Notes: generated from the letters alone by a model not told the origin. A stretch of 64,000 nucleotides of DNA from Amoebophrya sp. A120 (GCA_905178155.1 CAJINV010000008.1:2919303-2983302), one strand, 5' to 3'. Positions 11,270-23,702 are shown, counted from the stretch's first letter. Program-made: numbers and translations.

Positions 11270-12870
11270 AGGCGGGGAAAAAAAATTGGCGCGCTGCGCG
11301 CGCACAGGCGCCGCGGTTTTGGTAGTTGCTTGCGATGCCCCTATCACGTTCGGCAATCAGGGGCCGCGGCCGGCCGAGAAAAAAGATGCGGCGTGCTGCG
11401 CGCGCGCAGAAGCCCTGGCTTTCTTCGGGGATTGGGGGCTGGTCGAAAAATTTTCTTCGCGCGCTGCGCGCGCGCAGGCGCTCTGACCTGCTAGGGGCGC
11501 GACAAAAATTCTTTTTTCACGCTCAGCAGCCGGGGTCTGGCCGACGAAAAAGCTTGCGCGCGCTGAGTGTGCGCAGGCGCCTTGGCCTGGGAGCGCCGAA
11601 AATTTTTTATAGCGCGCCCGGCGATCATCGGGGGCTAGTAGGAAAAACAATTATCGCGCGCTGCGCGCGCAGACACCTAAGCACCGCACGCAGACATCTC
11701 CGTAGGCTCTTGCGTTGCCTGGGGGCGTGGACAGCTCTACTCGCGTCCGGTAGCCGGCGGCCTTCCGGGGAGTAAATGCCGCGTGCGCACAGACGCCTTG
11801 GACTGGGGGCACGGAAAGTTTTCGTTGTTTGTGAAAGCAGGGGGGTGCCGGAAAAAAAATTTTGCGCGCGCCGCGCGCCGGCGCCTTGCCTAGGGCGGGG
11901 CGTCAAGCTGCCCTCGAGGGCTGGCCGGATTGATTGGCCAGCGCGCGGGCGCGGTTGCAAATTTTTTTCGCCCCCGGAAGTCGCAGCTTTGCCAGAAGAC
12001 AACTTTGCGCGCGCGCCCCGGTCTGAGAACGCGGACAGCAAACTCTGCTCGCGTGCAACAGCCCGTCGGGGGATTCTCTGAAAAAAATTTCGCGCGCTGC
12101 GCGCGCGGATGTGTCGCGGCCACATAGGGCGGAGTTTTTTTTTGGGCCGGCGCGCGCGGGTCTGGCTGAAAAAGGTGGCCAGCCCGCGCGCCCGTTCGTT
12201 GTCGCCCTGGTCTGGGATCGCGGAAAATTTTTTCGCGCCCGGCAGTCGAAAGCTGGGGGGAAAAAACTTGCCGCGCGCGCGGGCGCGGGCTCTGTTGCCT
12301 GAAAGTGCGGCGAGCAGCTCTATGCCCATTCGGCAGCCGGAGCTTGGCCGGAAAAAAATTTCCAGCGCACGCTGCGAGCCCGCGCGCAGGCGCTTCGGTC
12401 TGGTAGCACGAAAAATTTTTTCGCGATCCACCGGCAAGCGAGGGCCTGCCTGAAAAAAATTGCCCTGCACCGCGCGCGCCCGCTGGCGGGCGCCTTGGCA
12501 TGAGAGCGCGCGCGGAAAAGTTTTTCGCGCCCGGTGATCTGTAATTGGGAGGAAGAAACATCTTCGCGCGCGAGTCGGTAATTGGGGGGGAGAAACGTCC
12601 TCGCGCGCGAAGCAGGCGCGCGGAGTTGTTATCTCGCGTTCGGCAGTATTGGGTTGCCTTGGAAGAAAATTGTTGCTGCGCTGCGCGCGCGGACCGGAGG
12701 CGCCTTAGCCTGGAAGCGCCCGCCGCGCGCCTTTTCCTCGCCCGGCAGTTCTTGGGGGCTGGTCGGATAAGAAAGATCTTCGCTCATTAGGCGCGCCCAG
12801 GTGCCTTGGCCTGAGAGTGTGCGTGGGGCGACGACTCCGGGCGCGGAGCGTTTTTCTCGTGTCCCCCGAC
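11270..12870. repeat. GC-rich degenerate repeat block
   Basis: Words such as GCGCGCTGCGCGCGC, GGCGCCTTGGCCTGGG and GGAAAATTTTTTCGCGCCCGG recur roughly every 70-100 bp with much divergence, alternating CG-rich tracts with short A/T runs. Long ORFs on both strands (up to 281 codons on the minus strand) are by-products of the stop-poor composition. I see no gene in it. The spacing is irregular, so it is a decayed tandem or dispersed array rather than a clean satellite. Confidence 0.65.
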
Positions 12871-14129
12871 CGGGTGCCGCCCGGATTTTTTTATGTTAAT
12901 CTCACTTCGCGCGCTGTCAGTGCCCAGAGATTCTCCGGTGAGTGTTGTAAATGAAATGCCCGGGCGCGGGCCGTGCCGTTCAGCGTAGCTAGGTAGCTAG
13001 GGTTTTTTTGTTCCCCGCGCAGCGTGGCGGGCATGCCACTCGAAAGGCCCCACGCATGCCCGCCCTGTCTCCAATGTAAAGGAGCCACGGAAGCCGCCCG
13101 CCCGCCCGGGTATGTAAAAGTCGCTTCAACAAATAGCCCGCCAAAAAAGTAGGTCTGTGTTGGCCGTCTTTTTCTGAGAGTGAGAAAAACCACTGCGCCT
13201 GAAGCTCGGGTCTCTGTTTCGCCCGCGCTTTTGCGCTTCGCGTGTGGAATCCACCTGGAAACCCGGAGAAGCCATGGGGAGCACAGGGGCGGGACGGAGG
13301 TTAGGGAGCGGCGTAGGTAGCAGCGTAAGTGGAGAGATCGGGAAACAGAGAGGCTGTGGGGATGCGTGTGGGCTTCGGGAATGTGGAGGCATGGACGCCC
13401 GTAGCAGCGGGCGCAGCCGTGCAGGCCGTCGCGGTCTGGCAATCGCTCAGGTCGCGCCCGGAAACACCTCTCTGCGTGCAGGTCAGAGGCATTGCTTCAC
13501 TCTTCCCGAAGAAGCAGCGCTCCAGGCCTCTGCCCGAAGTACCAGGTCGATGCCTGCATGTTGAGGCCACGGCGGCCCTTCTGTCCCGCCCTGGCCCTCC
13601 TTGGCCTTCTGAGGCCGCCGTGGCCCTTCTTGGCCTTCTTAGGCCAAGAAGGGTGCAGGGGTCCGGGCAATCGGCCAAAAGGATATATCTTTTCAAAAGC
13701 ATACTTTTTTCAAAGGGATATTTTTGCGATATTTTCGCCAATTCCTTGCCTTTTTATGCTTTTGGTTTCTCTTTTTCTTTTTCTTTTCTGTCTTTTTTCT
13801 TTTCTCTTCTTTTCCTTTGTGTTTCTCCTTATCTTTGTCATTTTCTCATCCTCTCCTATTCAAATGAATATTTTCAATCAAACGAATATTTTTCGTGTTC
13901 TTTCTCTCCGAGCTCAGGTGGAGTCGATCTGTCTAGGATGCAGCAGTTGCAGACAGGTTTGAAGAAAAAAAATATTTTCCGCGTCGTCATGGGGAAAGAT
14001 AAAATGGGTAAAACGAAGACGAACAGATGAGAGAAATACGATTATGCTTCACCAGACTCCCTGTCGTGCCTTGCTTTTGCTCGTTCTTTAATTTTTGACG
14101 AGGTAGTGCAGTTTTTAGTTTTTTTCTTG
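12871..14129. other. Intergenic stretch with hairpin
   Basis: No supported gene. It contains a perfect 12-bp hairpin (CCCTTCTTGGCC at 13624-13635, six-base loop, reverse complement at 13642-13653) inside a run of GGCC/CCTT words, then pyrimidine-rich sequence 13750-13860 and two ATGAATATTTT/ACGAATATTTT copies near 13865-13895 that echo the palindrome at 10685. Confidence 0.5.
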
Positions 14130-16983
14130 ATGACAGCTCCCATGGTGTTTTCCTCCGCGGTTGTCACTTTGTTCTCCTTGTTACATTTTGCGTCACTTTG
14201 TCACTCTGCATTCCCACCCGACGAGGAATTATCCCTGAAAAAGAACAACGAGCCAGAGCTACAGCAGCCAGGAGTAGTTACTGACAGCGAACAGGAGTGG
14301 CCCGAACAACCCGCAGAGGAGCCACACGACCGACAAGAAGCGTCCGACTCAAAAAGTCTGCCGTGGGGCATTTCCGAGAGCCAGGTAGACGCGTATCGAG
14401 GCTGTGTGCAAGATGCGGTGCGGAGCAGAATCCATTCGGCAGCGCAGGGCGTGCGACCACGGGAGGACTCATCTTCAGCTGAACGAGGAGAGGCCGCAGA
14501 AGAAGATGCTGCTTCATCGCACATCGGCGAACGTGGACGAGAGCAAGCGCCCTCTGCTGAAATTTCCACCCAGGTGGAAGTCTCGAATGTTTGGGTTTCT
14601 GTCGATTTGGAAAAGGACCTCTACGTTCGGGTACCGGTCTTAGTGAACCACACCAGATTATGGATTGTAAAAATGTCTGGGTCTGGAAACTTGTGATGCT
14701 GGGTGGCGTCTCATGATGAGGCCACACATGCTGGCTCAGCATGACAAGTTTCTGAGCTTCTAGGTGTTGCCTATTCTGCATGACAAACTGCGTTCCTGCA
14801 TCACAGAAAAGTTGAGCTCTTGGGTAACGTGCATGACAGATTATGAAGTCATGCCAGACAAGCATGACAAACATGCATTCTTCCAGACCCAGACATTTTT
14901 ACATTTGATACAGATTATCGTGAAAAAAAAGTGTTACAGTGAGGACACAGTATGTGGTAAGTTGGGAGACAAGTAAGACCGATAACCTTAGTCAGGTAGG
15001 TCGGGTACAAGTAGTCGTACTAGGCGCAATGATTAGGTGCTACGCTACTCGCCACGCACGCCCATACCATACCATAGTCATGCGGAAAATGCTTGCGAGC
15101 CTCGTACTCGTTTCATGCGTGCTTATTTCCCTTGGGATCTCCGGATTGCGAGTGTTCTTTTTCACGCAGGACAATCAACTTTGTGTTTTGTCTGAGCGAA
15201 GTAGCAACAAATGTGTATTGTGTCATACTTTTTCCTTGGATGCAGATGCTCTTTTGACAACTGGAAGCGGAACCGGGATTACAAAATTATCCTGGAGCAC
15301 GTTCCATCGGAGGAGGCCTTCGCGAATCGAGCGTGGGTGCAGCTGGCGCTGCAGCAAGCTTTTGGTGGTTCATCTTCATCTTCGTCGAACAGCCTGGTCC
15401 TCGCTGGCACCGAACATTCAAGGAAGGTCAGTCAGTTCTTCGCGCGTGTGCGGCAGACAAACTGGCACGGGGAGCCGACCCAAACTCGGTTTCGCCCACC
15501 TGTGGGCGACTTGTCCCCCACGGTGCTGCGCTACGTCAGGGAGGTGCTGGTAGACATGAGCTGGATCTTCGAGCGATTGCTTTCTTTGAAGCGGAGCGGG
15601 AGGTCGAAGGATGTGGCAGATGGTGTCGTGGAAAACCGGAGCGGTGCAGATGTTGAGCAGGCATCAATGCCACCCATTGGTCTCCGCATCACCGAGATCG
15701 GAGTGGGACACGGCGGACTTGCGCACTGCATCCACAGTTTTCTCGAGACGAAGTATGGGGACGCGAAAGAACGTGCTGGTCGGATGCTGGATGAAACTGC
15801 AGAAGATATAATTACAGATGACAACGCTTTAAGTAGAATACGGGAGCACGACAAGGACCATGAGAGAGTGCATAAAAATACTCCTACTTGGTCGAAGATG
15901 GAAAAAAGGAAATCCGACATTGCAACGGACACACAGGAGGCGTCCGCAGGCAGCTCAGCAAGAATGAGCATCATCGAGTCCTATACGCTCGGAGACCTTC
16001 CCGAAGTGCAGGAGCTGGCTTTTCTGCAACTGCAAGCGATGAGCTCGACCCCTGGCGGGTCCGTCCCACCTGACCGCATCAGATTCTTCGACAGTACGGG
16101 CTTCGTGCCGGAGTTTGCGGAAGGTAAAGAAGTATTTGATGTTGAAAGGCGTAAAAACGAAAACAGCAAAGAAAATGAGGAGGCCACCACGACCAAGCAC
16201 ACAGATGAAGACAAGGAGGATCTTCATTTGAAGAACATGTTCCCACGCCGCCGTCCCTTTCTCACCGAGCAACAGGACCTCTGTATCTCCAATTATGCTT
16301 TTTCGGAGCTGCGGTCCACGGCCCTCGCGGATTTTTATGTGGACAAAGTCTTTCGCTTCTGCGACGTCGTCTTTCTGCAGTACATCCCGAGTTTCGCCCC
16401 CGGACTCGCGATCGACATGGGCGAGAAAAATTCTCATGATTATTCGGTGCCAGAAGAGGCTGAGGTTCGTTCTCGCGAGAAACCTGGCCTAGGTTTATTT
16501 CCGGAAGTAGCTGAGCAGACAACGGAAGAAGTCGTGCCTGGACGAGTTGTTTCTGAGGATGAGACTGGAAGCGGTGGTCTGGTGCGCCATGACAGCCAGA
16601 AAGGCCCACTGAACCGGCACCATCTCACAGGGTATTTGCGGAAAATTTCAGCTGCTATGGGCAATGCGGTGCCGTTCACCCGCCTCGTCGTCCCGCCGCC
16701 CGCGGACCATCCAGGAACGACACTGGCCGTGTTTTTTCGCAATGTGACGGGGGATGTGGAAGAGTTCTTCACGAAAAAGGATTTATTGTACGCACGCTAC
16801 GTGTTGCCGTATTTGCAGAACCTGGACAATATAAACAAGAACCGAACCTCTTTCGTAGCAAGCCCGGGCACTTTCAGTTCATCTTCCATTGCAAGCCCTC
16901 AAAATGATATTACGGAACAGAAATCTAATATTGAGAGTTTTTGCGTACCACGAAGTTGTCACGACCGCGATGTTGATGCGTGA
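14130..16983 (+). CDS. Secreted or membrane-anchored sugar O-methyltransferase-like protein
   Basis: ATG at 14130 starts a hydrophobic N-terminus (MTAPMVFSSAVVTLFSLLHF), a likely signal peptide or anchor for the secretory pathway, then an acidic, low-complexity stalk. The last exon, 15246-16983, carries a methyltransferase fold: GVGHGG fits the SAM-binding glycine motif, LPEVQELAFLQLQ and SNYAFSELRS fit conserved blocks of the putative sugar O-methyltransferase family. Intron 14939-15245 is GT-AG and joins as V-L-Q-C-S-F-D-N-W. Element 14659-14910 interrupts the upstream part; simple removal with its TSD leads to a stop two codons later, and a one-base shift is needed to reach the downstream frame. 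So either the splice register is unusual, there is a 1-nt error, or these are two genes. Long acidic inserts separate the conserved blocks. Confidence 0.6.
14659..14910. mobile_element. Introner 8 (family A), TSD CAGAT
   Basis: It starts TATGGATTGTAAAAATGTCT and ends AGACATTTTTACATTTGATA. CAGAT occurs at 14654-14658 and 14911-14915 (the match extends to CAGATTAT because of the element's own first bases). This is the only coding insertion I tested where plain removal does not keep the downstream frame. Confidence 0.8.
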
Positions 16984-18255
16984 CACCGTTGTTCGTAAAT
17001 GAGGGTCTTCAGGCATAATTGTGGGAAGGGTAGTTTGTATGCAGTGAGGTCACGAACGTTGACGTTCTAATCTAACGTTTTTTTTGACGCCTCGTATTTC
17101 GGCTTTTATCGCACCGACCTAAGGAGCCGTGATGCCACGGTATTGTTTGTCGTCGTCTCGAAGTCGTCTCGCTTCGAAATCGCTGCTACTTTTTCGAGCA
17201 ACTACAATCAAAGATGTTATCAATCATAACAAGGTCGCTGTTTTGTGTGCCCTCAACTGCTCTCTGACTCGACACGAAATTTCTTGTTTGATTATGCTGA
17301 AAATTGTATCGAGTCAGGAGTCCCCCTTCGTTGGCGCCAGTGAATCTCGTTATGGTGGTTGTGCAAGAACTACAACTCGACGACTCTGCAAATTTTGCGT
17401 CGCTCAGCACGACGTGAGTAATTACGGTGTCATGTTTCCACAATTAGTTGTTTTTCTTCTGGAAAGCAGAATTTTCTGGGTACCTATTGGTATTTTTCTA
17501 AAATGAACTTCGAGATGCAGGATTACATGTACTACACATTGCTGGAGTTTTTCGTTTTTTTCGTGTACATGGTTTTAAAGATGAGTGCCTTAAAAGCGTT
17601 GGTCAGTGTGAGGCAATGCCGCGTGAGCCGCCGACCTGTGCCTCCTCTTGGAGCTGGTCGGCGTATGCCACTTGTGCACTTTCGTCTTAAACGATGCTAA
17701 CGTCCAAAAAAATAGAAAAGCAACTGAAGTAGTGGAGCCTGGGTCCGAGCAGGCACTATGCTAAAGTATACATAGCTATTGAGTTGTGTTCTCAGGAGCG
17801 AGGCTCTCAGCATGCAGATTGGCTGCAGTACTCCGACTTCTCGCGGCGTGCAGCCTTCCGAAAGCCGTCCAACGGCGGCGGCTCCCATAAAAAGTAGAAC
17901 GCGGCAGTCCGCAGAGTGTGAGTGTCGCCTGGGATTTCAGGAGTGGAAAGAGGAAGCCCCGAAAACCTTTGAGATGAGAGCGAGCAACTGAATGTCTGCA
18001 GCCTTGCAAAGTTCATGATTCCGGTTCATAATCATATTTATGAGTGTGCCTATGCTAGAACACCAGGCTGCGCAAGGGCCCCTGGTCTCATCGATCGCTG
18101 TGAGGGAAGTCAAGCCCTCCGCTCGGTTGAGATTGGGGGCTTCGTTCGAGATTTATTTTTCCTAGTTTTCGGAAAACTACCTTTTCATTTTCTTCTGGTG
18201 CTGCGTTTTTCTTTTTCCGGAACCGCGAGCGCAGCCACTGATTCTGCTTTGGATC
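16984..18255. other. Intergenic stretch, no gene seen
   Basis: Short ORFs only (up to 125 codons on + near 17129-17506, without domain content or a clear start context). The sequence is T-rich before the next gene start at 18256. Nothing else was recognised. Confidence 0.5.
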
Positions 18256-20299
18256 ATGTTGAGTCAAATCCGCCCGGCCCGGATGTTTCTTACTCGTTTA
18301 TTCGTGTTGCTACCCGAGTTGTTGTTTCTGGTACTGCAACAGCGACGCACGAGCAGCAGCTTCGCGACCGTCTCCGCGGCTCGCCATACGGATTCCTACG
18401 GTGCGGACAGTACAGACAGGCAGCAGGACGGGACGGGACGCAGTGGCAGCACGGAGGCCGATGACGACGCACAGGAACTGGGAGAATCTTCGCAATCGGA
18501 CAGGGAGGAGGAGGCCGCTGGTGAAGATGCGGATGCACCAGAAGAGGCGAATGGCAGTGGCCTGAAGTTCCGGGTCGCAAGCGAAGATGAGCCGCGAGAA
18601 TCCACATCTGAGCAGGAACGCCAGCTTCCCGAGCCCGCAACAGCAGAAGAAGTGGAACAGGGCAGCAGCTACGTGGGACTTGCAGCACGTCGGAGAAAAA
18701 TGCCAGCGCGTAGCCGTCGTCCACGAACCCGGCACAGCTTTTCTTACGCGGCGACTAGCCAGGACGCAGACCAGCAGGACGCGCGGTCGGCCCACAAAGT
18801 GACCTCCGAGTTCATGAAACGGTTTGCGCGGATATTACAATGAAAAATGCCCCCACCCCCGAACTTGGGAACATTTGTATTGCAAACCTTTCCAAATGAA
18901 ACATTCGCCCTCATGCATCTATCAGCATTTCCAATCGTGAATAGCAAAAATTTGTATTGCAAAAGACCCCAGCAAGAGCGGCGCTTGTCATGCAAGCGAT
19001 GCGATGCACACCTAGACTCTGCATCAGAAAGATTCATACTCCTTTGTTCATGCATGACAAAAAGTTTTCATTTGGAAGCTGCGCATCACAAATTTTTGCA
19101 CTTTCAGGGGTGGGGGGCACTTTTCACTGTAATAGCGGAATATGCGGCTCGCGGTGTTGTCAGACTCCAAGGGTGACATGGACGAGAAAAAACGCCTGAA
19201 AATGATCCACGCACTGCAGCTGGAGAATCGGGAGGACGATCTGAAGGGGCGCGCAACGGCGGAGGAAAATAACAGTGCGGAGGAAGATCTTCTTGCTCCT
19301 CGTCCCGAGACCACTCCGGTCGCCGCGCAGGTAGCAGGAGGACAAGAGGACAATGATCTTGATCTTCCGGGGGAAGACGCAGATGGTGGTCGTGCCATCA
19401 TGGGGACGAGCAGGGAGGACCACGTCGCGCAACCAGGCGCGGAGGCCCGCGTTTCTGAGAGAGAAGAAACAGACTGGGACGGCGGGCAAGGGGAGGGCCG
19501 AGGTGAAGATGAGACCGGTCGAAGCGAAAATACTGAAGTCGATGGAGCGGATGAGGACGCTCTTGAGCACGGAGCCCCCCGTCGTGAAATAAACCCTCAT
19601 CAAAATAAGCATGGCGCTCGCAGGAACGCCCAGAAATTGCACCAGCTCCGACGACGAACGAAGAAGATCCGCATGCTGAATCAGCTGGTGCGGTCCTCTA
19701 ATAAGCAATTGCATTCAGCATCGGCACAGCTGCCGACCAGGATTCTGTCCCTGTCCGCTTATCGCAAAAAGATGCACGCCTGCCGAACCGTTGCCTGCAT
19801 GAACGCTGTGGAAAAGCGCAGGCCACGCGACCGTGAGCGGGATAATGTCGGGTCTGAATCTGATCGCGCGCAGCCGAGCCCGGCGGAAAGTGCCGCACTA
19901 CAATCTTTGCGCACGACGCAAGGGAAACAAGAATTCGCTGCTGCTGACCGAGAAGAGGATGATACTTTTGGCCAAGCAGAAAGTACGTCTGCTCAGCGAG
20001 ACGAGAACGCCGACGTCGAATCATCGTCTGCACAACAGGGGAATCTTGTCAACAGTGGAGCAAATGTCTTTATTCCATCCGCTTTCCGTGCACCTCGGCA
20101 GCCCCCTCGGGAGAAAAAGCGGCTTTCTCCAACGGCGCGCCGGGTGAAAGCAATGCGCGTCTGGGGGGCCCACGGCGACGTGGAGTGGGAAATGCGGAAG
20201 AGAGTGTTGCAACTGGATCCCGCACACCCGGCGCAAATGTTGCGGAACATGATGCGAGCGGTGTTTGACAGTATCGAATTCTTTTTTTTTCCGGTCTGA
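18256..20299 (+). CDS. Unrecognised charged low-complexity protein with N-terminal hydrophobic segment
   Basis: Two exons, 18256-18832 and 19140-20299, sum to 579 codons (578 residues). ATG at 18256 is followed by MFLTRLFVLLPELLFLVLQQ, a hydrophobic stretch that could be a signal peptide or anchor. The rest is rich in Glu, Asp, Arg, Ser and Gln with no domain I know. The C-terminal part is more basic (for example KRLSPTARRVKAMRVWGAHG). The single intron is an introner; its excision joins R-F-A-R-N-M-R-L-A-V-L. A possible polyadenylation signal AATAAA lies at 20337-20342. Function unknown. Confidence 0.6.
18833..19134. mobile_element. Introner 9 (family B variant), TSD GCGGA
   Basis: It starts TATTACAATGAAAAATGCCC and ends GGGCACTTTTCACTGTAATA. 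GCGGA occurs at 18828-18832 and 19135-19139. Removal fuses two long open frames of the same protein without a stop. Ends match element 54623-54950. Confidence 0.88.
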
Positions 20300-21176
20300 A
20301 ATGGATACATGCAAAGAAACAGAAAATGATGTAAAGAATAAAGACCATCAAACAAGAACAAACCATTAAAGCCGTGTGCGATTACAACTGGCTAGAAATG
20401 ATTGATCAATTGGCCGCTGCATCGACAGCTCACTGCAGATTCGATACCACAATTTTCATCAGCAGTCGATCTTTCATGAAGATCCCATAGCAGAGCTAAA
20501 GTACGCAACGAATTTAGAAAGACCGGAGACGAAAAATGTTTCAGCCCCAGTTCTGAAAATCTGCTTCTGTCTGTTGAAAGAAAAGGATCGCAAGATGAAC
20601 CAGCTCGGTTGTAAAACGGAGTCGTGTGCGAGAAGATCGGACTGCTGCGTGAAGAAAACTCATGTGCGGAAAAGACCTATCCGACCCGATCCCAAGCTCC
20701 TGTAGGTACTTGTGCCGTGGTTTCTAAGATTTTCGATCTACTTATTGATGAGCAGTATACTAGGGAGGAGTAGTAGAATTCCTGTCACTAAACGACTCAC
20801 GGGGGTCTTACAACTGCCTTCGAGGTAGTTCAGATCCAAAAAATGAAAACCATGTTGACCGATCTTGCTGCGATCAGGACACCCTAGTTCAAAAATCCGA
20901 GTTCCAGCATGCTGAAAATACAAATTAATATAGCACATTTAGAAATTCAAGCACCTTTTTTTGGCCCCAGCGCTAACAGCGACAGAACCAGACGTATTAC
21001 TGCTAGGTACAACAAGAACAAATATGATTGTGATTCCCATAAAGGATTCTCATTCATCCTAGTGCTACTGGACTGGTAACTACCGCTGATTTTGTTGACC
21101 ACGACTCGTGTGGCCGCTGTGTTTATTGAATGGGCACATATTTTGAACACTAGAGGACCAAAATTTTCGCGCCGAG
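20300..21176. other. Intergenic stretch, no gene seen
   Basis: Between the low-complexity gene stop and the PUS3 start. It contains AATAAA at 20337-20342; otherwise only short ORFs without content. Confidence 0.5.
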
Positions 21177-22943
21177 ATGAAAAAGCAACTGAAGACCAAA
21201 GCCCGCCCCTTCGACTGGGGCAAGCAGGAGCTGGAAAAGGTTTGCGTGCGGATCGCTTATTTTGGGAAAAACTACCACGGCCTGGCGTTCCAGAGCAAGG
21301 AAAACCAGCCCACCATTCAGCCGACCATCGAGGAGAAAATATTTGAGGCCATGGAAAAGACGAAGCTGTGGAAAAGTTTGGAGGAAGCGAACTATTCCCG
21401 CTGCGGCAGAACCGACAAAGGTGTGCACGCAGCGGGGAACTATTTCGCCTGCCTGATGCGGAAGGTTGGGCAGAACCAGTCGAACAGCAGTCCTGAGAGG
21501 ACCACACGATCAGTAGCTGCAAATCAAGAAGCTGAAAGCAGAATACCAGCGAACAACAAGCCCGACTTTCGCATCAAAATGCTGAATGGAGTCCTGCCGA
21601 AAGACATCCGCGTGCTGCAGATTTACCCCGTCCCGGACACCTTCGACGCGCGGTTCTCCTGTCTGTTCAGGATCTACCGCTATTTCTTCGTCACAAAGCC
21701 CACTGCACGAACAACCACGAGAGCAAGCGATGTAACAACGGAGAATTCCGCTGCACAGTTGATGCACCGAAACCTCGCGAACATGGAGAAGGCGGCCAAC
21801 TACTTGGTCGGCGAGCACGACTTCCGGAATTTTTGCAAGATGGATTTGGAGCAAACGACGAACTTTGTGCGCCGGGTCCTGTCGGTGTCTTTGACCGCGC
21901 ACCCGCAGTTTTCGGGCGTGTACCAGGTGGAAATCCGGGGCATGTCCTTTCTGTGGCACCAGATCCGGTGCATCATGACGATCCTGTTTCTGGTTTTGGA
22001 GGAAAAGGAGAAGCCCGAGATCGTCCTGGAACTGCTCGACATCAACAAGCACCCCCGGAAACCCAACTACGACCTGGCCGACGAGGCGGGCTTGGTGCTT
22101 TACGACTGCGTCTTCGACCAGGACAGCATCGTCAGAAGGCCGAGCAGGAAAACAGAGCCATCTTTTCCGATGAAAAATCATGTAAGTCTAGTACTGCCCA
22201 CGGCCACCACGGAGGACGAGGGCGGCGCGACGAGATGTGTGGCGCCGAGTGCAGCTGAAACTAGTAATAAATGTGTCAAAAACACCACCACCACCACCAC
22301 CACCACTTCTAGTAGTACGCCAAGTCCGTCCACGGTGTCAACGGCCTCATTCAACACCACGCCTGGATTTATAATGACGTCTCTCTCTGGGAAATCAGTG
22401 GCTACTTGCTTATCGGAAGAAAACAATAAAAATTCTAAGGCGTGCGATCGCGATGTCAAATCTGCACCAGAGATCAAACTGACACAAAAATCCACTCCCG
22501 CCACGGCAAACACCGTGCACGGAAGTAAAGTGGTCCCGAACAACAAGTTCGGTATATGCCCTTCCGCCTGCGTGCCGTACCTGGAGCAGGCCACCGCAGC
22601 GCTGCGGGACGCTGCTGTGTTGCAGTGCTTATCCGAAGCTGCGGGGATCGCGGAAATTCTGGAAGCAGAGGAAAGCAACCCGAGCAGCTCCTTAACGTCC
22701 GGAACGATGACGATGAGTTCTTTTTCCCGACAGACGCTCAACACGGCATCCGCATCGCACCAGGGGAAATTTTCCTACACGCCCCTCCTGAACCGGTCGA
22801 AGGCGCCGTCGCTGGAGGAGAAACTGGCGACCTTTGACCAGAAGTCGGACAAGAAAAAACGCGATTGCTCCACGCTGGTGAATGACCGAGACGAAGAAAA
22901 ACTCCTCAAAATTCAAAAAGTTTTAGCCGCGGAGCAGGGGTAG
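21177..22943 (+). CDS. PUS3: tRNA pseudouridine(38/39) synthase, PUS3/DEG1 type
   Basis: A single uninterrupted ORF of 588 residues from ATG 21177. The family isomerises uridines 38/39 in the tRNA anticodon arm. Seen: VRIAYFGKNYHGLAFQ near residue 23 (first strand of the TruA fold), CGRTDKGVHA with the presumed catalytic Asp at residue 80, and HDFRNFCKMD, a block characteristic of Pus3 rather than bacterial TruA. FLWHQIRCIM follows, as expected for the second half of the fold. After about residue 330 there is a non-conserved tail of some 250 residues with a poly-Thr run from a CAC/ACC microsatellite near 22280-22306 and Ser-rich stretches. It is one of two host genes here with no introner and the only intronless one. 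AATAAA at 23063-23068 may be its polyadenylation signal. Confidence 0.9.
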   Translation: MKKQLKTKARPFDWGKQELEKVCVRIAYFGKNYHGLAFQSKENQPTIQPTIEEKIFEAMEKTKLWKSLEEANYSRCGRTDKGVHAAGNYFACLMRKVGQNQSNSSPERTTRSVAANQEAESRIPANNKPDFRIKMLNGVLPKDIRVLQIYPVPDTFDARFSCLFRIYRYFFVTKPTARTTTRASDVTTENSAAQLMHRNLANMEKAANYLVGEHDFRNFCKMDLEQTTNFVRRVLSVSLTAHPQFSGVYQVEIRGMSFLWHQIRCIMTILFLVLEEKEKPEIVLELLDINKHPRKPNYDLADEAGLVLYDCVFDQDSIVRRPSRKTEPSFPMKNHVSLVLPTATTEDEGGATRCVAPSAAETSNKCVKNTTTTTTTTSSSTPSPSTVSTASFNTTPGFIMTSLSGKSVATCLSEENNKNSKACDRDVKSAPEIKLTQKSTPATANTVHGSKVVPNNKFGICPSACVPYLEQATAALRDAAVLQCLSEAAGIAEILEAEESNPSSSLTSGTMTMSSFSRQTLNTASASHQGKFSYTPLLNRSKAPSLEEKLATFDQKSDKKKRDCSTLVNDRDEEKLLKIQKVLAAEQG

Positions 22944-23702
22944 AAAGGTCGAGGAAACTACGTCGTGTGCTCCGTCCTTCTGGGAGAACCTCCTGGGAGA
23001 ACAACTTCTGATCATGCTGCTCTGGGTGTTGAGACAGATGATCCATAACGCAGGAGGAGAACAATAAACGCACGCGTTCTTGATTTATTTCAGATACAGC
23101 TTAATGAATGCATAACTTGCGAGCGACACAGCATAAGTACGGGTAGCGCCACATTGCTGAAGGCGTTTCAATTGCTGCGCCTGACGCTAGTAGGTGATGA
23201 AGTTTCGCGACCTTGTTCGTCCCACTTCCACACAGCTGTTTCATTCTTTTCCTTCGGTTCTATTGTTTCTGTAGCATGCACGGTCACATGTCATCGTTCA
23301 AGCACTAGTTTCAAACAATTACAAGCAAAGACAATGCGAAAGACGCTGGAGCGGAATAAAGACACATGTCGAGAGCGACTGCTGTGAAACTTTCCACAAG
23401 CGGTAAGCAGGAGGAGTGCTGGTGGGTGGTTCCTGCGGCTGTTTTCGCGATACAGTAGCGAGTGGTTGTCCATCAGCTTGTCTTCCGAGTACTGCCCAGT
23501 GTCTGTTGGCCAAATGTTGTTTTACCTCACATGCCCTGGATTGCGGTCCATGTTTTCTACTTTTTTTCCAGTTGTTTCATTCGGCTAGTTGCAACTAGCT
23601 GCTTTACTATTTCGATATCCATGACTTGAACGCGCTCTATCAGTTTCCCGGACACCTTCCGGAGCGAACTCCGAGCTTTCCGACGAAAACACGCGCTGCA
23701 CC
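22944..23702. other. Intergenic stretch, no gene seen
   Basis: Only short ORFs. AATAAA at 23063-23068 probably serves the upstream PUS3 gene. The following gene begins at 23703. Confidence 0.5.

Noticed and set aside
11625-12470. 281-codon minus-strand ORF
   Set aside because: It lies in the GC-rich repeat block, where stop codons are rare in all frames; the product is low-complexity Arg/Ala/Pro and overlaps similar open frames on the other strand.
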